64,000 nt of DNA from JAMOQA01 sp964420365 (GCA_964420365.1 CAYQTA010000114.1:124001-188000), one strand, 5' to 3'. Shown: positions 16,157-24,681, counted from the first letter of the stretch. Numbers and translations: made by a program. The notes: a model not told the origin generated them from the sequence alone.

Positions 16157-16615
16157 ATGAAGAGCTGGGACCCGTTCCGCGACCTCCTCTCGATCCAGGA
16201 CCGGATGAACAAGCTGTTCGAGGCGGTCCTGACCGGCCCCGTTCCCTTCGACACGGAGGGGGAGGGGATCGGTCCCTGGCAGCCGACCGCCGAGGTGATC
16301 GCCACGCCGGACGGCCTCGAGATCTCGTGCGACCTCCCCGGTCTGGACCGGGAGCAGGTGGACGTGAGCATCGAGGGAGACGAGCTGGTGATCTCCGGGG
16401 AACGCCGGCGCCCCGCGGGCGCCGACGAGCGGACCTGGCACCTCCTCGAGCGGCCCTTCGGACGCTTCCAGCGCCGCTTCGAGCTCCCCGCGTGGGCCGA
16501 TCCGGACAGCGTCGAGGCGTCCCTGGCGAACGGGATCCTGCGGGTCCGCTTCGCCCGGCGGCCGGAACTCCGGGCCCGGCGAATCCCCCTCGGTGGGCAG
16601 GACGCCGCCCACTGA
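16157..16615 (+). CDS. Small heat-shock protein, Hsp20/alpha-crystallin family
   Basis: The 152-residue protein has the short N-terminal arm (WDPFRDLLSIQDRMNKLFEAV) and the alpha-crystallin domain (about residues 40-135). Conserved patches are PTAEVIATPDGLEISCDLPG, VDVSIEGDELVISGERR, and a final ASLANGILRVRFARRPE. Such proteins hold unfolding clients for refolding by DnaK, whose gene is directly upstream. The C-terminal IxI-type motif appears as A-R-R-I-P-L. GAGGGAGC precedes the ATG. The terminator between it and dnaK suggests readthrough or a promoter of its own. Confidence 0.93.
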   Translation: MKSWDPFRDLLSIQDRMNKLFEAVLTGPVPFDTEGEGIGPWQPTAEVIATPDGLEISCDLPGLDREQVDVSIEGDELVISGERRRPAGADERTWHLLERPFGRFQRRFELPAWADPDSVEASLANGILRVRFARRPELRARRIPLGGQDAAH

Positions 16616-16641
16616 GCGGGGCCCCGCCCGCCGCCTTCCTG

Positions 16642-16669
16642 TTACAACTCTGCACCCGCCCCTTATAAT
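16642..16669 (+). promoter_or_regulatory. Promoter of sigma-70 factor gene
   Basis: TTACAA (16642-16647) and a consensus TATAAT (16664-16669) are 16 bp apart. They sit just after hsp20 and about 80 bp before the sigma factor start. This is the best -10 box in the window. Confidence 0.7.
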
Positions 16670-16751
16670 CTGGGCTCCATCGGCCGATAAGAAACCCGGG
16701 CCCGCTGGCGGCGCCACCGGCGCCGGGAACGCGGGACCCGCGGGAGGGATC

Positions 16752-17630
16752 ATGGCGGACCACTTCGTCGAGGAGGGCAGCGCACGGCGCGAGCGGGGGC
16801 AGGGATCGGCCGAGGCCCTCAAGAAGTACCTGAAGGAAATCGCCAAGCTGCCGCGGATCACCGTCGAGGAGGAGCGGGAGCTCGGTCGTCGCATCCGGAA
16901 GGGCGACAAGGAAGCCCTCAAGAAGCTGGTCGAGGCCAACCTGCGCTTCGTCGTCAGCTTCGCCAAGCGGTACCGCGGGCTCGGGCTCTCGTTCCTCGAC
17001 CTGATCAACGAGGGAAACGTCGGCCTGATCGAGGCCGCCAAGCGCTACGACCCGGACAAGAACGTCAAGTTCATCACGTACGCCGTCTGGTGGATCCGGC
17101 AGTCGATCATCCACGCCCTCTCGGACCAGAGCGGGCCGTTCCGGCTCCCGCAGAAGCAGGCGAACCTGCTCTACCGCATCGGCAAGACCCAGGCGGCGCT
17201 GATGGCCGAGCTCGAACGCCGGCCCTCGGCCGAGGAGATCGCCGAGGCGATGGACGTCGACCCGGCGGACGTCCAGACCCTGCTCCAGGTCAACGAGGAG
17301 AACATCTCCCTCTCGGCGATCATCGACGAGGAGCACGAGTTCCACCTCTCGGACAAGCTGGAGCAGAACGTCATCCCCCCGGCCGACAACATCCTCTTCC
17401 GGGGCGCGCTGCGAAAGCAGGTCCGGCAGGCCCTCTCCGAGCTCGACGAGAAGGAGCGCAAGGTCATCCTCCTCCGCTTCGGGCTGACGGGGGAGGAACC
17501 GAAGACCCTCAAGGAGATCGGGGAGGTGATGAACCTCTCCCGGGAGCGGATCCGGCAGATCGAGGCCCAGGCGCTGAAGAAGCTGAACCGCTCCTCCAAG
17601 TGCCAGCAGCTCCGGTCCTACCTCAACTGA
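16752..17630 (+). CDS. RNA polymerase sigma factor, RpoD/SigA family
   Basis: The 292-residue protein has sigma regions 1.2, 2, 3 and 4 of the primary-type sigma-70 family. Region 1.2 is visible in ALKKYLKEIAKLPRITVEEE. Regions 2.1-2.4 include LRFVVSFAKRYRGLGLSFLD and FITYAVWWIRQSI. Region 4.2 contains LSRERIRQIEAQALKKL. Region 1.1 and the long non-conserved insert of large RpoD proteins are absent, so it could be a compact primary factor or a group 2 (RpoS-like) paralogue. ATG 16752 follows GGGAGGGATC. It has its own TATAAT promoter. Confidence 0.92.
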   Translation: MADHFVEEGSARRERGQGSAEALKKYLKEIAKLPRITVEEERELGRRIRKGDKEALKKLVEANLRFVVSFAKRYRGLGLSFLDLINEGNVGLIEAAKRYDPDKNVKFITYAVWWIRQSIIHALSDQSGPFRLPQKQANLLYRIGKTQAALMAELERRPSAEEIAEAMDVDPADVQTLLQVNEENISLSAIIDEEHEFHLSDKLEQNVIPPADNILFRGALRKQVRQALSELDEKERKVILLRFGLTGEEPKTLKEIGEVMNLSRERIRQIEAQALKKLNRSSKCQQLRSYLN

Positions 17631-17664
17631 TCCCGGGCCCGGGAGGGGGCGCTTGCCCCCGCCC

Positions 17665-17690
17665 GGCGGGGCGGCGACAATCGCCCCGCC
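17665..17690 (+). promoter_or_regulatory. Inverted repeat around -10 box, abutting DnaC-like start codon
   Basis: GGCGGGGCG (17665-17673) and CGCCCCGCC (17682-17690) form a perfect 9-bp dyad. The 8-bp centre holds GACAAT (17676-17681), which has TTGCCC (17653-17658) 17 bp upstream. The right arm touches the ATG at 17691. Confidence 0.5.
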
Positions 17691-18461
17691 ATGAGCGGAG
17701 TTCCCATCCATGGGCCCGGCCCCGGCGGCCCGGCATCCCCGTCCGGGAGGGAGGCTTCCCCCTGCCCCCGCTGCGGCGGGACGGGCTTCGTCATCGTCGC
17801 ACGGGACGGTCTCGAGGCCGCCCGGCCCTGTGACTGCCGGCGTTCGCGCCGAGACGCGCTCCGCCGCCGGGTGGCCTCGATCCCCCGCCGGTATCGGCAC
17901 TGCACCCTCGAGGGGTTCTTCGCCCAGAACCGGACCCACGAGCGGGCCCTCGCGCTGGCCCGCAGGGTCGTTCGGGAGTTCCCGGGCGGCCGGTACGGGC
18001 TGCTGTTCACCGGTCCCTGCGGCGTGGGCAAGACCCACCTGGCCGCGGCCGTGCTCCGCGAGCTGGTCGAGACCCGCGCTGCGAGGGGGCTCTTCACCGA
18101 GTTCGGCCGACTCCTCCGCAGGCTGCAGGATACGTACGACCGGGGCTCGGCGACCCCGTCCCGCGACGTGATCGATCCCGTTCTCCAGGCGGACGTCCTG
18201 GTCCTCGACGACCTGGGTGCCTCTCGGACGACCCCCTGGGTCCTCGAGACCCTCGGCCTGATCCTCGGCGAGAGGTACGACCAGGATCGGCTGACCCTGA
18301 TCACGACGAACCTGCCGGTGGAGGCGCCGCCGGGAGAGGAGACCCTGGCGGACCGGATCGGCGACCGCCTCGCCTCGCGCCTCGTCGAGATGTGCTGGGT
18401 CGTCCCGATGGAGGGGGAGGACTTCCGCCGTCGCGTCAAGTCGGCCGCCTACCGGACCTGA
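17691..18461 (+). CDS. DnaC/IstB-like AAA+ ATPase (putative helicase loader)
   Basis: The 256-residue protein has an N-terminal zinc-ribbon-like cysteine cluster (CPRCGGTGF near residue 25 and CDC near 47). An AAA+ ATPase core follows, with Walker A GPCGVGKTH (about 108-116), Walker B VLVLDDLG (about 168-175) and sensor-like ITTNLP. This resembles DnaC/DnaI helicase loaders and IstB. No IstA or transposon end is nearby, so a chromosomal helicase loader or primosomal role is favoured over a transposase helper. The start has no Shine-Dalgarno and follows the dyad directly, so its mRNA may be nearly leaderless. Confidence 0.8.
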   Translation: MSGVPIHGPGPGGPASPSGREASPCPRCGGTGFVIVARDGLEAARPCDCRRSRRDALRRRVASIPRRYRHCTLEGFFAQNRTHERALALARRVVREFPGGRYGLLFTGPCGVGKTHLAAAVLRELVETRAARGLFTEFGRLLRRLQDTYDRGSATPSRDVIDPVLQADVLVLDDLGASRTTPWVLETLGLILGERYDQDRLTLITTNLPVEAPPGEETLADRIGDRLASRLVEMCWVVPMEGEDFRRRVKSAAYRT

Positions 18462-18510
18462 CCCGGCGAGGGGTATCCTTGGCGCCCCCCACCCGATGGA
18501 GAGCGAGACC

Positions 18511-19296
18511 ATGACCGACCAGCCCGTCGTGCTCCGCGAGACCGCGGACCGAATCGCCGTCGTCACCGTCAACCGCCCGGACAAGCTCAACGCCCTCAAC
18601 CGGGAGGTGATCGGGGCCCTCGCCCGGGAGATCGAGGCCGCCGGGAACGACCCGGAGGCGGGGGTGATCGTCCTCACGGGGGCCGGCACGAAGGCGTTCG
18701 TCGCCGGGGCGGACATCCGCGAGATGGCGGCCCTGACGCCGGTCGAGGCGCGGGAGTTCTCCCGGATGGGCCAGGGGCTCGGAGAGGTGATCGACGCCAC
18801 CGGCAAGCCGGTGATCGCGGCGATCGAGGGATACGCGCTCGGCGGAGGGTGCGAGCTGGCGATGATGGCCCACCTCCGCGTCGCATCGGCCTCGGCGAAG
18901 TTCGGCCAGCCGGAGGTCGGTCTCGGCCTGATCCCCGGTTTCGGAGGGACCCAGCGCCTCGCACGCCTGGTCGGGGAAGGCCGGGCTCTCGAGCTGATCC
19001 TGACCGGCAAGATGATCGACGCGGAAACCGCCCACGCCTGGGGCCTGGTCAACCGGGTGGCGGAGGGCCGTTCCGCCCTCGACGAGGCGAAGGCGCTCGC
19101 CGCGGAGATCCTCGACAAGGGTCCCGTCGCCGTCCGCTTCTGCCTCGAGGCGGTCCGTACCGGCCTGTCGATGCCCCTCGAAGAGGCGCTGGAGCTCGAG
19201 GCGGCCCTGTTCGGCGTCACGTTCGCCACCGAGGACATGAAGGAAGGAACCGGGGCCTTCCTCGAGAAGCGCAGGCCCTCGTTCCCGGGCCGCTGA
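18511..19296 (+). CDS. Enoyl-CoA hydratase/crotonase family protein
   Basis: The 261-residue protein is a full-length crotonase. The oxyanion-hole segment FVAGADIREM, the first catalytic glutamate in GGGCELAMM and the second in GQPEVGLGLIPGFGGTQRL are all present, so hydratase activity on short enoyl-CoA is likely (crotonyl-CoA type). The C-terminal helix ends FATEDMKEGTGAFLEKRRPSF, as usual. The second of two in-frame ATGs (18511) is chosen because GGAGA lies 8 bp upstream; the first (18496) has no ribosome site. TATCCT at 18473 may be the -10 box. The LptC-LptA gene starts 13 bp after its stop. Confidence 0.92.
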   Translation: MTDQPVVLRETADRIAVVTVNRPDKLNALNREVIGALAREIEAAGNDPEAGVIVLTGAGTKAFVAGADIREMAALTPVEAREFSRMGQGLGEVIDATGKPVIAAIEGYALGGGCELAMMAHLRVASASAKFGQPEVGLGLIPGFGGTQRLARLVGEGRALELILTGKMIDAETAHAWGLVNRVAEGRSALDEAKALAAEILDKGPVAVRFCLEAVRTGLSMPLEEALELEAALFGVTFATEDMKEGTGAFLEKRRPSFPGR

Positions 19297-19309
19297 GGCG
19301 TCCCGCAAG

Positions 19310-21271
19310 GTGCCGGCATCCCGCGGCCTTCGGATCCTCCTGCTCGTGGCGCTGGCCGGCCTCGCGGTGGCCGTCGTCCGGGAGTGGCGCCGGCCCGTCC
19401 CACCGGAAGAGGCCCCCGTGGCGAGCCGCCCACCGGTGCGGAACGACGAGACGTCCCGCACCGAGGGGGGGTTCTCCTGGACGCGGACCCGGGAAGGGCG
19501 GGTCGTCTTCCACCTGGAGGCGGACAGCCTCGTCGGCGTCGAGGGCGGGGCACACTTCGTGCGCGGCGTCCGGCGGCTCTCGCTCTACACGGAGGACGGG
19601 CGCGAGGTCCGGCTGGGGGCCCGGGCGGCACGGGTCCTCCAGGAGGCCGAGGGCACCGGGAAGGAAGCGTGGGAGCTCGCCCTCGAGGGTGACGTCGTCG
19701 TCCGGGACCCGGGGGGCACGGTGCTCGAGGCGGACCGCCTCGAGTGGAACGCCGCTGCCGAGACCCTTGCCTCGCCGGGCCCGGCGACGGTGCGCGGGGA
19801 CGATCTTCTCGCCCACGTGGCCGGGCTCGAATACCGGCCCGAGGCCCGCCTGGTCGTCGCCCGGGGCCCGGTCGACCTGACGGTCGGCTCGCGCCGCCCC
19901 GTGCGCGTCGACGCCGACCGGTTCGTCTACCGCCTCGCGACGGGCACCGTCGCGCTCGAGAGCCCCTTCCGCGCGCGGCGTCCGCGCGGGGCGTTTCACG
20001 CGTCCGGCGGGATCCTCCAGAGGAAGGCTCCGGGTCGATGGGAGCTGGCGGCACGGGGCCCCGTCCTGGTCGCGCCCCACGTGGCGCGCGTGGGCTGGAC
20101 GTTCGCCGCCGCCGGCCTGACGGCGCGCGAGACGTCCCGGGAGGGGGAACTCCCGGTCGATGCCGGCGGGCCCGGTCTCCTCGTCGTGCCGGGTACCGCA
20201 CCGGGCACAGGGGGCTCCCTCGCGGCCGATCGCTGGACCTTCTCGCGGGAGGGCGGACGGCACGTCCGGGCGACGGGGGCGATCGCGGGAAGATGGCGGG
20301 ACCGGCAGCAGGGCGAGTGGGAACTCCATGCCGACGAGGTGGTCGCGCACGAGGCCCCGGACGGCCACCGGGAGGTCGAGATCAGGGGCAACCTCCGGGT
20401 CGCGGGGCCCGGGGGGATCCGGGGCGCCGGCGACCGGGCTTCCTGGGACTCTCGCCGGCCGGTCGAGCTGCGTCTCGGCGGCAGCCCGCGGGCGCGGGTG
20501 GCGCGCGGCCCCGACGTGATCGAGGCACCTCGCTTCCTCCTGGACCGGCACCGGCAGGTCCTCGAGGCGCTCGACGCCCCGATCACCGACGTCCGGGCGG
20601 GGGGCGGCGACGAGACCGGCCTGTTCCGTGGTGGCACGCCGGTCCGGGTTCGCAGCCGGCGGGTCACGGTGCCGCTGCGCGGTGGTCCGCTGGTCTTCGC
20701 GGGCCCCCTGATGGCCTGGCAGCAGGACCGCGACCTGCGGGCCTCCCGGATGAGCTGGGACCCGGAAGGACGGCGACTCGAGGCGGACGGCGACGTGGTC
20801 GTCCACGTCGTCCGCCCGGCCGGGAAGGGCCGGGCGCCGGAAGCCGGGTGGCTCCGGGGCGACCACCTCGTTTACGCGGCCGAGGAGCGGGCCGCCGTGG
20901 TCTCCGGGCGAGCCGAGTTCCAGCAGCCGGGGGGCGTCACGATCCGCGCCGCGACGATCCGGCTCGTGCTCGACCGGGACGGATCGGTCGAACGCCTGGT
21001 CGCCCGGAACGACGTGACGCTGCGCGACCGCCAGGCGACCGGCACGGCGGACCTTCTCGAGTGGACCGGGGGGGCCGGCGGCGAGATCGTCCTGCGGGCC
21101 CGGGAACGCCTGCCGGAGATCGAGGCGCGCACCGAGGGAGCGAAGCGGAAGATCACGGCCCCGGTGATCCGGTACGATCTGGCGGACGGGAGCATCCGCG
21201 TGTCCGGCGAGGGGGGCAGGACCCGCCTGCGCGCCCCGGGCGCCGAGGAGCGGAAGGGTGACGACGACTGA
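19310..21271 (+). CDS. LptC-LptA fusion, LPS transport bridge protein
   Basis: The 653-residue protein starts with one membrane helix (about residues 8-24), then LptC-like beta-jellyroll sequence (about 45-195: LPS-transport pattern VVVRDPGGTVLEADRLEW and similar). Several further OstA/LptA-like repeats follow (around ADRWTFSREGGRHV, RGDHLVYAAEERAAVVSGRAEF and TGTADLLEW). Normally LptC (about 190 residues) and LptA (about 180) are separate. Here one anchored chain spans both and is longer than the sum, so it could form much of the periplasmic bridge alone. GTG 19310 is the likely start. The end overlaps lptB by 14 bp, matching the lptC-lptA-lptB-rpoN-hpf order of Proteobacteria. Confidence 0.8.
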   Translation: MPASRGLRILLLVALAGLAVAVVREWRRPVPPEEAPVASRPPVRNDETSRTEGGFSWTRTREGRVVFHLEADSLVGVEGGAHFVRGVRRLSLYTEDGREVRLGARAARVLQEAEGTGKEAWELALEGDVVVRDPGGTVLEADRLEWNAAAETLASPGPATVRGDDLLAHVAGLEYRPEARLVVARGPVDLTVGSRRPVRVDADRFVYRLATGTVALESPFRARRPRGAFHASGGILQRKAPGRWELAARGPVLVAPHVARVGWTFAAAGLTARETSREGELPVDAGGPGLLVVPGTAPGTGGSLAADRWTFSREGGRHVRATGAIAGRWRDRQQGEWELHADEVVAHEAPDGHREVEIRGNLRVAGPGGIRGAGDRASWDSRRPVELRLGGSPRARVARGPDVIEAPRFLLDRHRQVLEALDAPITDVRAGGGDETGLFRGGTPVRVRSRRVTVPLRGGPLVFAGPLMAWQQDRDLRASRMSWDPEGRRLEADGDVVVHVVRPAGKGRAPEAGWLRGDHLVYAAEERAAVVSGRAEFQQPGGVTIRAATIRLVLDRDGSVERLVARNDVTLRDRQATGTADLLEWTGGAGGEIVLRARERLPEIEARTEGAKRKITAPVIRYDLADGSIRVSGEGGRTRLRAPGAEERKGDDD

Positions 21272-22004
21272 GCGGGAACGGGCGGCACTCCGGGCACGGG
21301 GCCTGACGAAGACGTTCCACCGGAGGGCGGTCGTCGACGGCGTCGAGCTCGAGGTGCGCCCCGGCCAGATCGTGGGGCTGCTCGGCCCGAACGGTGCGGG
21401 CAAGACGACGACGTTCGCGATGATCGTCGGCCTGCTGCGACCGGACGCGGGGACGATCTTCCTGGGAGAAGAGGACATCACGCCGCTCCCGCTCCATGCC
21501 CGCGCCCGGCGCGGGATCGCGTACCTGCCCCAGGAGCCGAGCGTCTTCCGCCGCGAGACGGTGCGCGGCAACCTCGAACTCGTCCTCGAGGTGCTCGGCC
21601 GTGACGAGGACGAGATCCACGAGACCGCGACGGAGGCCCTCGAGGAACTGGGCCTGCTGGACCTCGCCGATCGGCCCGCCTACGTTCTCTCCGGGGGGGA
21701 GCGGCGCCGCTGCGAGATCGCCCGGGCCATGGTCACGGAGCCCCGCTACATGCTCCTCGACGAACCCTTCGCGGGCATCGACCCGATCGCCGTCGGCGAG
21801 ATCCAGCGCATCGTTCGGCGGCTCGCGGGACGGGGCATCGGCATCCTGATCACCGACCACAACGTGCGGGAGACATTGCAAATCACGGACCACGCCTTTA
21901 TCATCAACGAAGGAAGGATCTTTCGCAGCGGCTCCCCGCGGGAGCTCGCGGAAGATCCGGAGGTGCGGGCCGTGTACCTGGGTGACGAGTTCTCCCTCCA
22001 CTGA
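21258..22004 (+). CDS. lptB: LPS export ABC transporter ATPase LptB
   Basis: LptB powers extraction of LPS from the inner membrane together with LptF and LptG. The 248-residue protein has Walker A GPNGAGKTTT, a Q-loop in YLPQEPSVFRR, the ABC signature LSGGERRRCEIARA, Walker B YMLLDEPFAGIDP and the switch histidine in ITDHNVRE. The family-specific EPSVFR and the DEPFAGIDPI stretch identify LptB rather than another ABC protein. The GTG start at 21258 lies inside the preceding gene (14-bp overlap). Partner permeases are fused in one gene at 51620-54040. Confidence 0.95.
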   Translation: MTTTERERAALRARGLTKTFHRRAVVDGVELEVRPGQIVGLLGPNGAGKTTTFAMIVGLLRPDAGTIFLGEEDITPLPLHARARRGIAYLPQEPSVFRRETVRGNLELVLEVLGRDEDEIHETATEALEELGLLDLADRPAYVLSGGERRRCEIARAMVTEPRYMLLDEPFAGIDPIAVGEIQRIVRRLAGRGIGILITDHNVRETLQITDHAFIINEGRIFRSGSPRELAEDPEVRAVYLGDEFSLH

Positions 22005-22033
22005 CCCCGCCCCCACGCGACGATCGAGGGATC

Positions 22034-23506
22034 ATGCCCCGACCCGAGCTGCGACTCGAGCCCAAGCTGCAACAGAAGCTGGTCATCACCGCCCAGTTGC
22101 AGCTTGCCATTCGGCTCCTGCAGCTCAACCAGCTCGATCTCGTCCAGGAAGTCGCCCAGCAGCTCGTCGAGAACCCGGCCCTCGAGGAAGCCAGCACCAC
22201 CCTCGAATCCGGATCGACACCCGAGTCCGACGAGAAGGAGAAGGAGGTCTCGGCGGGCGAGGACGCGGAGCGCGAGCAGGACGACATCGACTACGAGGCC
22301 TTCTTCCAGCACCTCGAGGACAGCTACCAGCGGGCCCCGGGAGAGCGCGAGGCTCCCAGCCCGGACCTGCCGACGATGGAGCAGGTCCTGCGCACCCAGG
22401 GGTCGCTCGCCGAACACCTCCTCTGGCAGCTCGAGATGAGCGCGATCCCCGCCCGGCTGAAACCCGTCGGCGAGGCGATCCTCGGCAACCTCGACGAGCG
22501 CGGCTACCTCCAGGCGACGACCGAGGAGATCGCGGCCATGGCTCCCGAGGGAGAGACCTGGTCCGCCGAGGAGATCGAGCAGGTTCGGCACGTCATCCAG
22601 CGCTTCGACCCCGTGGGGGTCGCGAGCCGCGACCTGCGCGAGTGCCTGCTGGTCCAGCTCGACGTCGCCGGCCTCGCCGACTCGCCGGCGGCGCGGGTCG
22701 TTCGCGAACACCTCGACCTGGTCGAGCAGGGCCGGGACGAGGAGCTGGCCGAGGCGATCGGCGTCGCGCTCGACGACCTGGACGAGGTCCTCGAGGTGAT
22801 CCGCCACCTCGACCCGAGCCCGGGCACGAGGTTCAACCCGCGGCCGGTCACCTACATCATCCCGGACGTCTTCGTCATCAAGGACGGCAACGACTACCGG
22901 ATCATCCTCAACGAGGACGGCCTGCCCAAGCTCCGCCTCTCTCCGTCGTACCGCCGTTTCCTCGAGCGGGTCTCCCGGGGCGACGAGAAGGACCCCGAGG
23001 CGAAGAAGTTCATCCGCGAGAAGGTCCGGGCGGCCCTGCACCTGATCCGCAGCCTCGACGAGCGCCAGAGGACGATCTACAAGGTCGCCCAGAGCATCGT
23101 CAAGTTCCAGCGCCCGTTCCTCGACCACGGCGTGGAGCACCTGCGCCCCCTCGTGCTCCGCGACGTGGCGGACGACATCGGGATGCACGAGTCGACGGTG
23201 TCCCGCGTCGTCAACCAGAAGTACATGCACACGCCCCGGGGCCTGTTCGAGATGCGGTTCTTCTTCCACAGCGGCCTCAGCTCGTCGGCGGGCGAGGCGG
23301 TCAGCTCCCTGACCGTCAAGGACAAGATCCGGCGACTGGTCGAGGAAGAAGACCCGGAACGGCCCCTCAGCGACCAGGCGATCGCCGAGATCCTCCGGAA
23401 GGAGGGGCTCCGCATCGCGAGGAGGACCGTGAACAAGTACCGCGAGGACCTGGGGATTCCCCCCTCGACCCAGCGGCGGCGGCGGCGACGCTCGAAGCGC
23501 CGATGA
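22034..23506 (+). CDS. rpoN: RNA polymerase sigma-54 factor
   Basis: Sigma-54 directs polymerase to -24/-12 promoters and needs AAA+ activators. The 490-residue protein has the Gln/Leu-rich region I (QQKLVITAQLQLAIRLLQLNQLDL), an acidic region II linker (about residues 58-100), the core-binding region, the HTH (DVADDIGMHESTVSRVVNQKYM) and the C-terminal RpoN box ARRTVNKYRE. It ends in a highly basic Arg/Lys tail. It is in the classical position between lptB and hpf. No clear -24/-12 promoter was noticed in this window. Confidence 0.96.
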   Translation: MPRPELRLEPKLQQKLVITAQLQLAIRLLQLNQLDLVQEVAQQLVENPALEEASTTLESGSTPESDEKEKEVSAGEDAEREQDDIDYEAFFQHLEDSYQRAPGEREAPSPDLPTMEQVLRTQGSLAEHLLWQLEMSAIPARLKPVGEAILGNLDERGYLQATTEEIAAMAPEGETWSAEEIEQVRHVIQRFDPVGVASRDLRECLLVQLDVAGLADSPAARVVREHLDLVEQGRDEELAEAIGVALDDLDEVLEVIRHLDPSPGTRFNPRPVTYIIPDVFVIKDGNDYRIILNEDGLPKLRLSPSYRRFLERVSRGDEKDPEAKKFIREKVRAALHLIRSLDERQRTIYKVAQSIVKFQRPFLDHGVEHLRPLVLRDVADDIGMHESTVSRVVNQKYMHTPRGLFEMRFFFHSGLSSSAGEAVSSLTVKDKIRRLVEEEDPERPLSDQAIAEILRKEGLRIARRTVNKYREDLGIPPSTQRRRRRRSKRR

Positions 23507-23698
23507 TCGCCCGCCCGTCGCGGACGCGCCGAACCCGGGAAACCCGCTCCGCCCGGCGGGTGCGGGTTCCTCGCGGCACGGTTCCGCCGTTTCCCGCCGT
23601 TCCCGCGCACCAGGCCCCGCGCTCCGGGCTCCGTGCCCGGCGCGGTGTCCTTCCGCCGGTATCGATCAGGGGGACGTTCGTCCCCAGGGAGGAGCCTG

Positions 23699-24061
23699 AT
23701 GACGATTGAGCTGACCGGACGACACATCGAGCTGACCCCGCGCATCCGCTCCTACGCCGAGGAGAAGATCTCCAAGCTGGGCCGGCTCGTCGAGAACCTC
23801 GATATCCACGTCACGCTCGCCCAGGAGAAACACCGGCAGACCTGCAACATCGTCGCCCGGGGGAAGAAGGGGACCTGGACGGGGGAGGTGACCGAGGACG
23901 ACCTGTTCGCCGCGATCAACGGCGCGGTCGACGTCCTCGCCCGGCAGCTCCGCAAGGACAAGACGTCGCGCCTGGCCGACCGGCGCGAAGGTGCCCCCTC
24001 CATCCGCTTCCTCGGGGAGCAGGCAGCGGCCCCCGCCACCGAGACGGGGGAGGAATCCTGA
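23699..24061 (+). CDS. hpf: Ribosome hibernation promoting factor, short form
   Basis: HPF binds the 30S subunit at the mRNA channel and holds stationary-phase ribosomes inactive. The 120-residue protein has the beta-alpha-beta-beta-beta-alpha core with MTIELTGRHIELTPRIRSYAEEKISKL and the conserved DLFAAINGAVDVLARQLRK helix. It lacks the C-terminal dimerisation domain of long HPF, so it is short or has a small Pro/Ala tail only. AGGGAGGAG precedes ATG 23699. rpoN lies 192 bp upstream, with a GC-rich hairpin in between but no T-tract. Confidence 0.92.
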   Translation: MTIELTGRHIELTPRIRSYAEEKISKLGRLVENLDIHVTLAQEKHRQTCNIVARGKKGTWTGEVTEDDLFAAINGAVDVLARQLRKDKTSRLADRREGAPSIRFLGEQAAAPATETGEES

Positions 24062-24138
24062 CCCGGAACCGCGCTTCGATCGATGCCGGTGCCCCCGTCC
24101 CGCCGGGCCGACCACCCGGGGCGGGGGCGCCGCTCGTC

Positions 24139-24681
24139 GTGCTCCTGCCCGGGGCGACGCCGCCCGATCCCGCGCCGGCCGACCTGTACCGCACCTCCCG
24201 GCGCCTTTCCCGGATCCCCTGGATCGCGGTCCTCGCGGGGCGCGTCCCCCGCGCCCACCTCGAGCTCGCCCTCGGGGCGACGGTACTCGTCGTCGCCCGG
24301 GACGCGCGCCTCCCGGCCCCGGCGGGCCGCCCCCCGCTCCTGGCCGACACCGGCTGGCGCCTCACGCGCCGCCTCGGGGCGGGCGGTGCCCTCGCCTACT
24401 GGACCTCTTCCCGCCCATGGACGGCCGTCCGCGCCGCGCGGCGCGGCCTGGTCGACATCCTCGCGGGCGATGCCCTGGCACGGGCCGCGCAACTCCGCGA
24501 GCTCCTCTCCCGGGAACCCGCGGTAGCCACCTGGCTGGCGACGCTTTCCCGGGGAGGGAGCGCGCTCGGGGAACGGGCCGGCCTTGCCCTGGAGCGCGCC
24601 TTCTTCGCCCTCGCGTTCACCCGCGACGCCGCCCGCGAGGGTGCACGAGCCTTCCTCGACCCGTCACGGCGCGAGCGGTAA
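24139..24681 (+). CDS. Truncated, degenerate crotonase-like protein
   Basis: The product matches only the C-terminal two-thirds of a crotonase. RRLSRIPWIAVLAGRVPRAH corresponds to the PVIAAVNG-GGG strand, GLVDILAGDALARAAQLREL to the GLV helix, and ALERAFFALAFTRDAAREGA to the C-terminal helices. The GGGxE and PE catalytic glutamates are both missing, as is the N-terminal oxyanion strand, so hydratase activity is unlikely. Start choice is uncertain: GTG 24139 has no ribosome site, while an in-frame CTG at 24058 follows GGAGGAATC and overlaps the hpf stop, which would add 27 residues. It may be a scaffold or a decaying gene, but composition looks coding throughout. Confidence 0.6.
   Translation: MLLPGATPPDPAPADLYRTSRRLSRIPWIAVLAGRVPRAHLELALGATVLVVARDARLPAPAGRPPLLADTGWRLTRRLGAGGALAYWTSSRPWTAVRAARRGLVDILAGDALARAAQLRELLSREPAVATWLATLSRGGSALGERAGLALERAFFALAFTRDAAREGARAFLDPSRRER

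Noticed and set aside
17691..18461. IstB-like ATPase as part of an IS21 element
   Set aside because: No IstA transposase or terminal repeats flank it.
14694..20201. 1835-codon open frame on the minus strand
   Set aside because: It is antisense to dnaK, hsp20, the sigma factor, the DnaC-like and crotonase genes, and is low-complexity Arg/Pro/Gly-rich, as expected from the complement of GC-rich genes.
23507..23698. Small gene or terminator between rpoN and hpf
   Set aside because: A GC hairpin with AACCCGC arms is present but lacks a T-tract, and no frame with a ribosome site was found.
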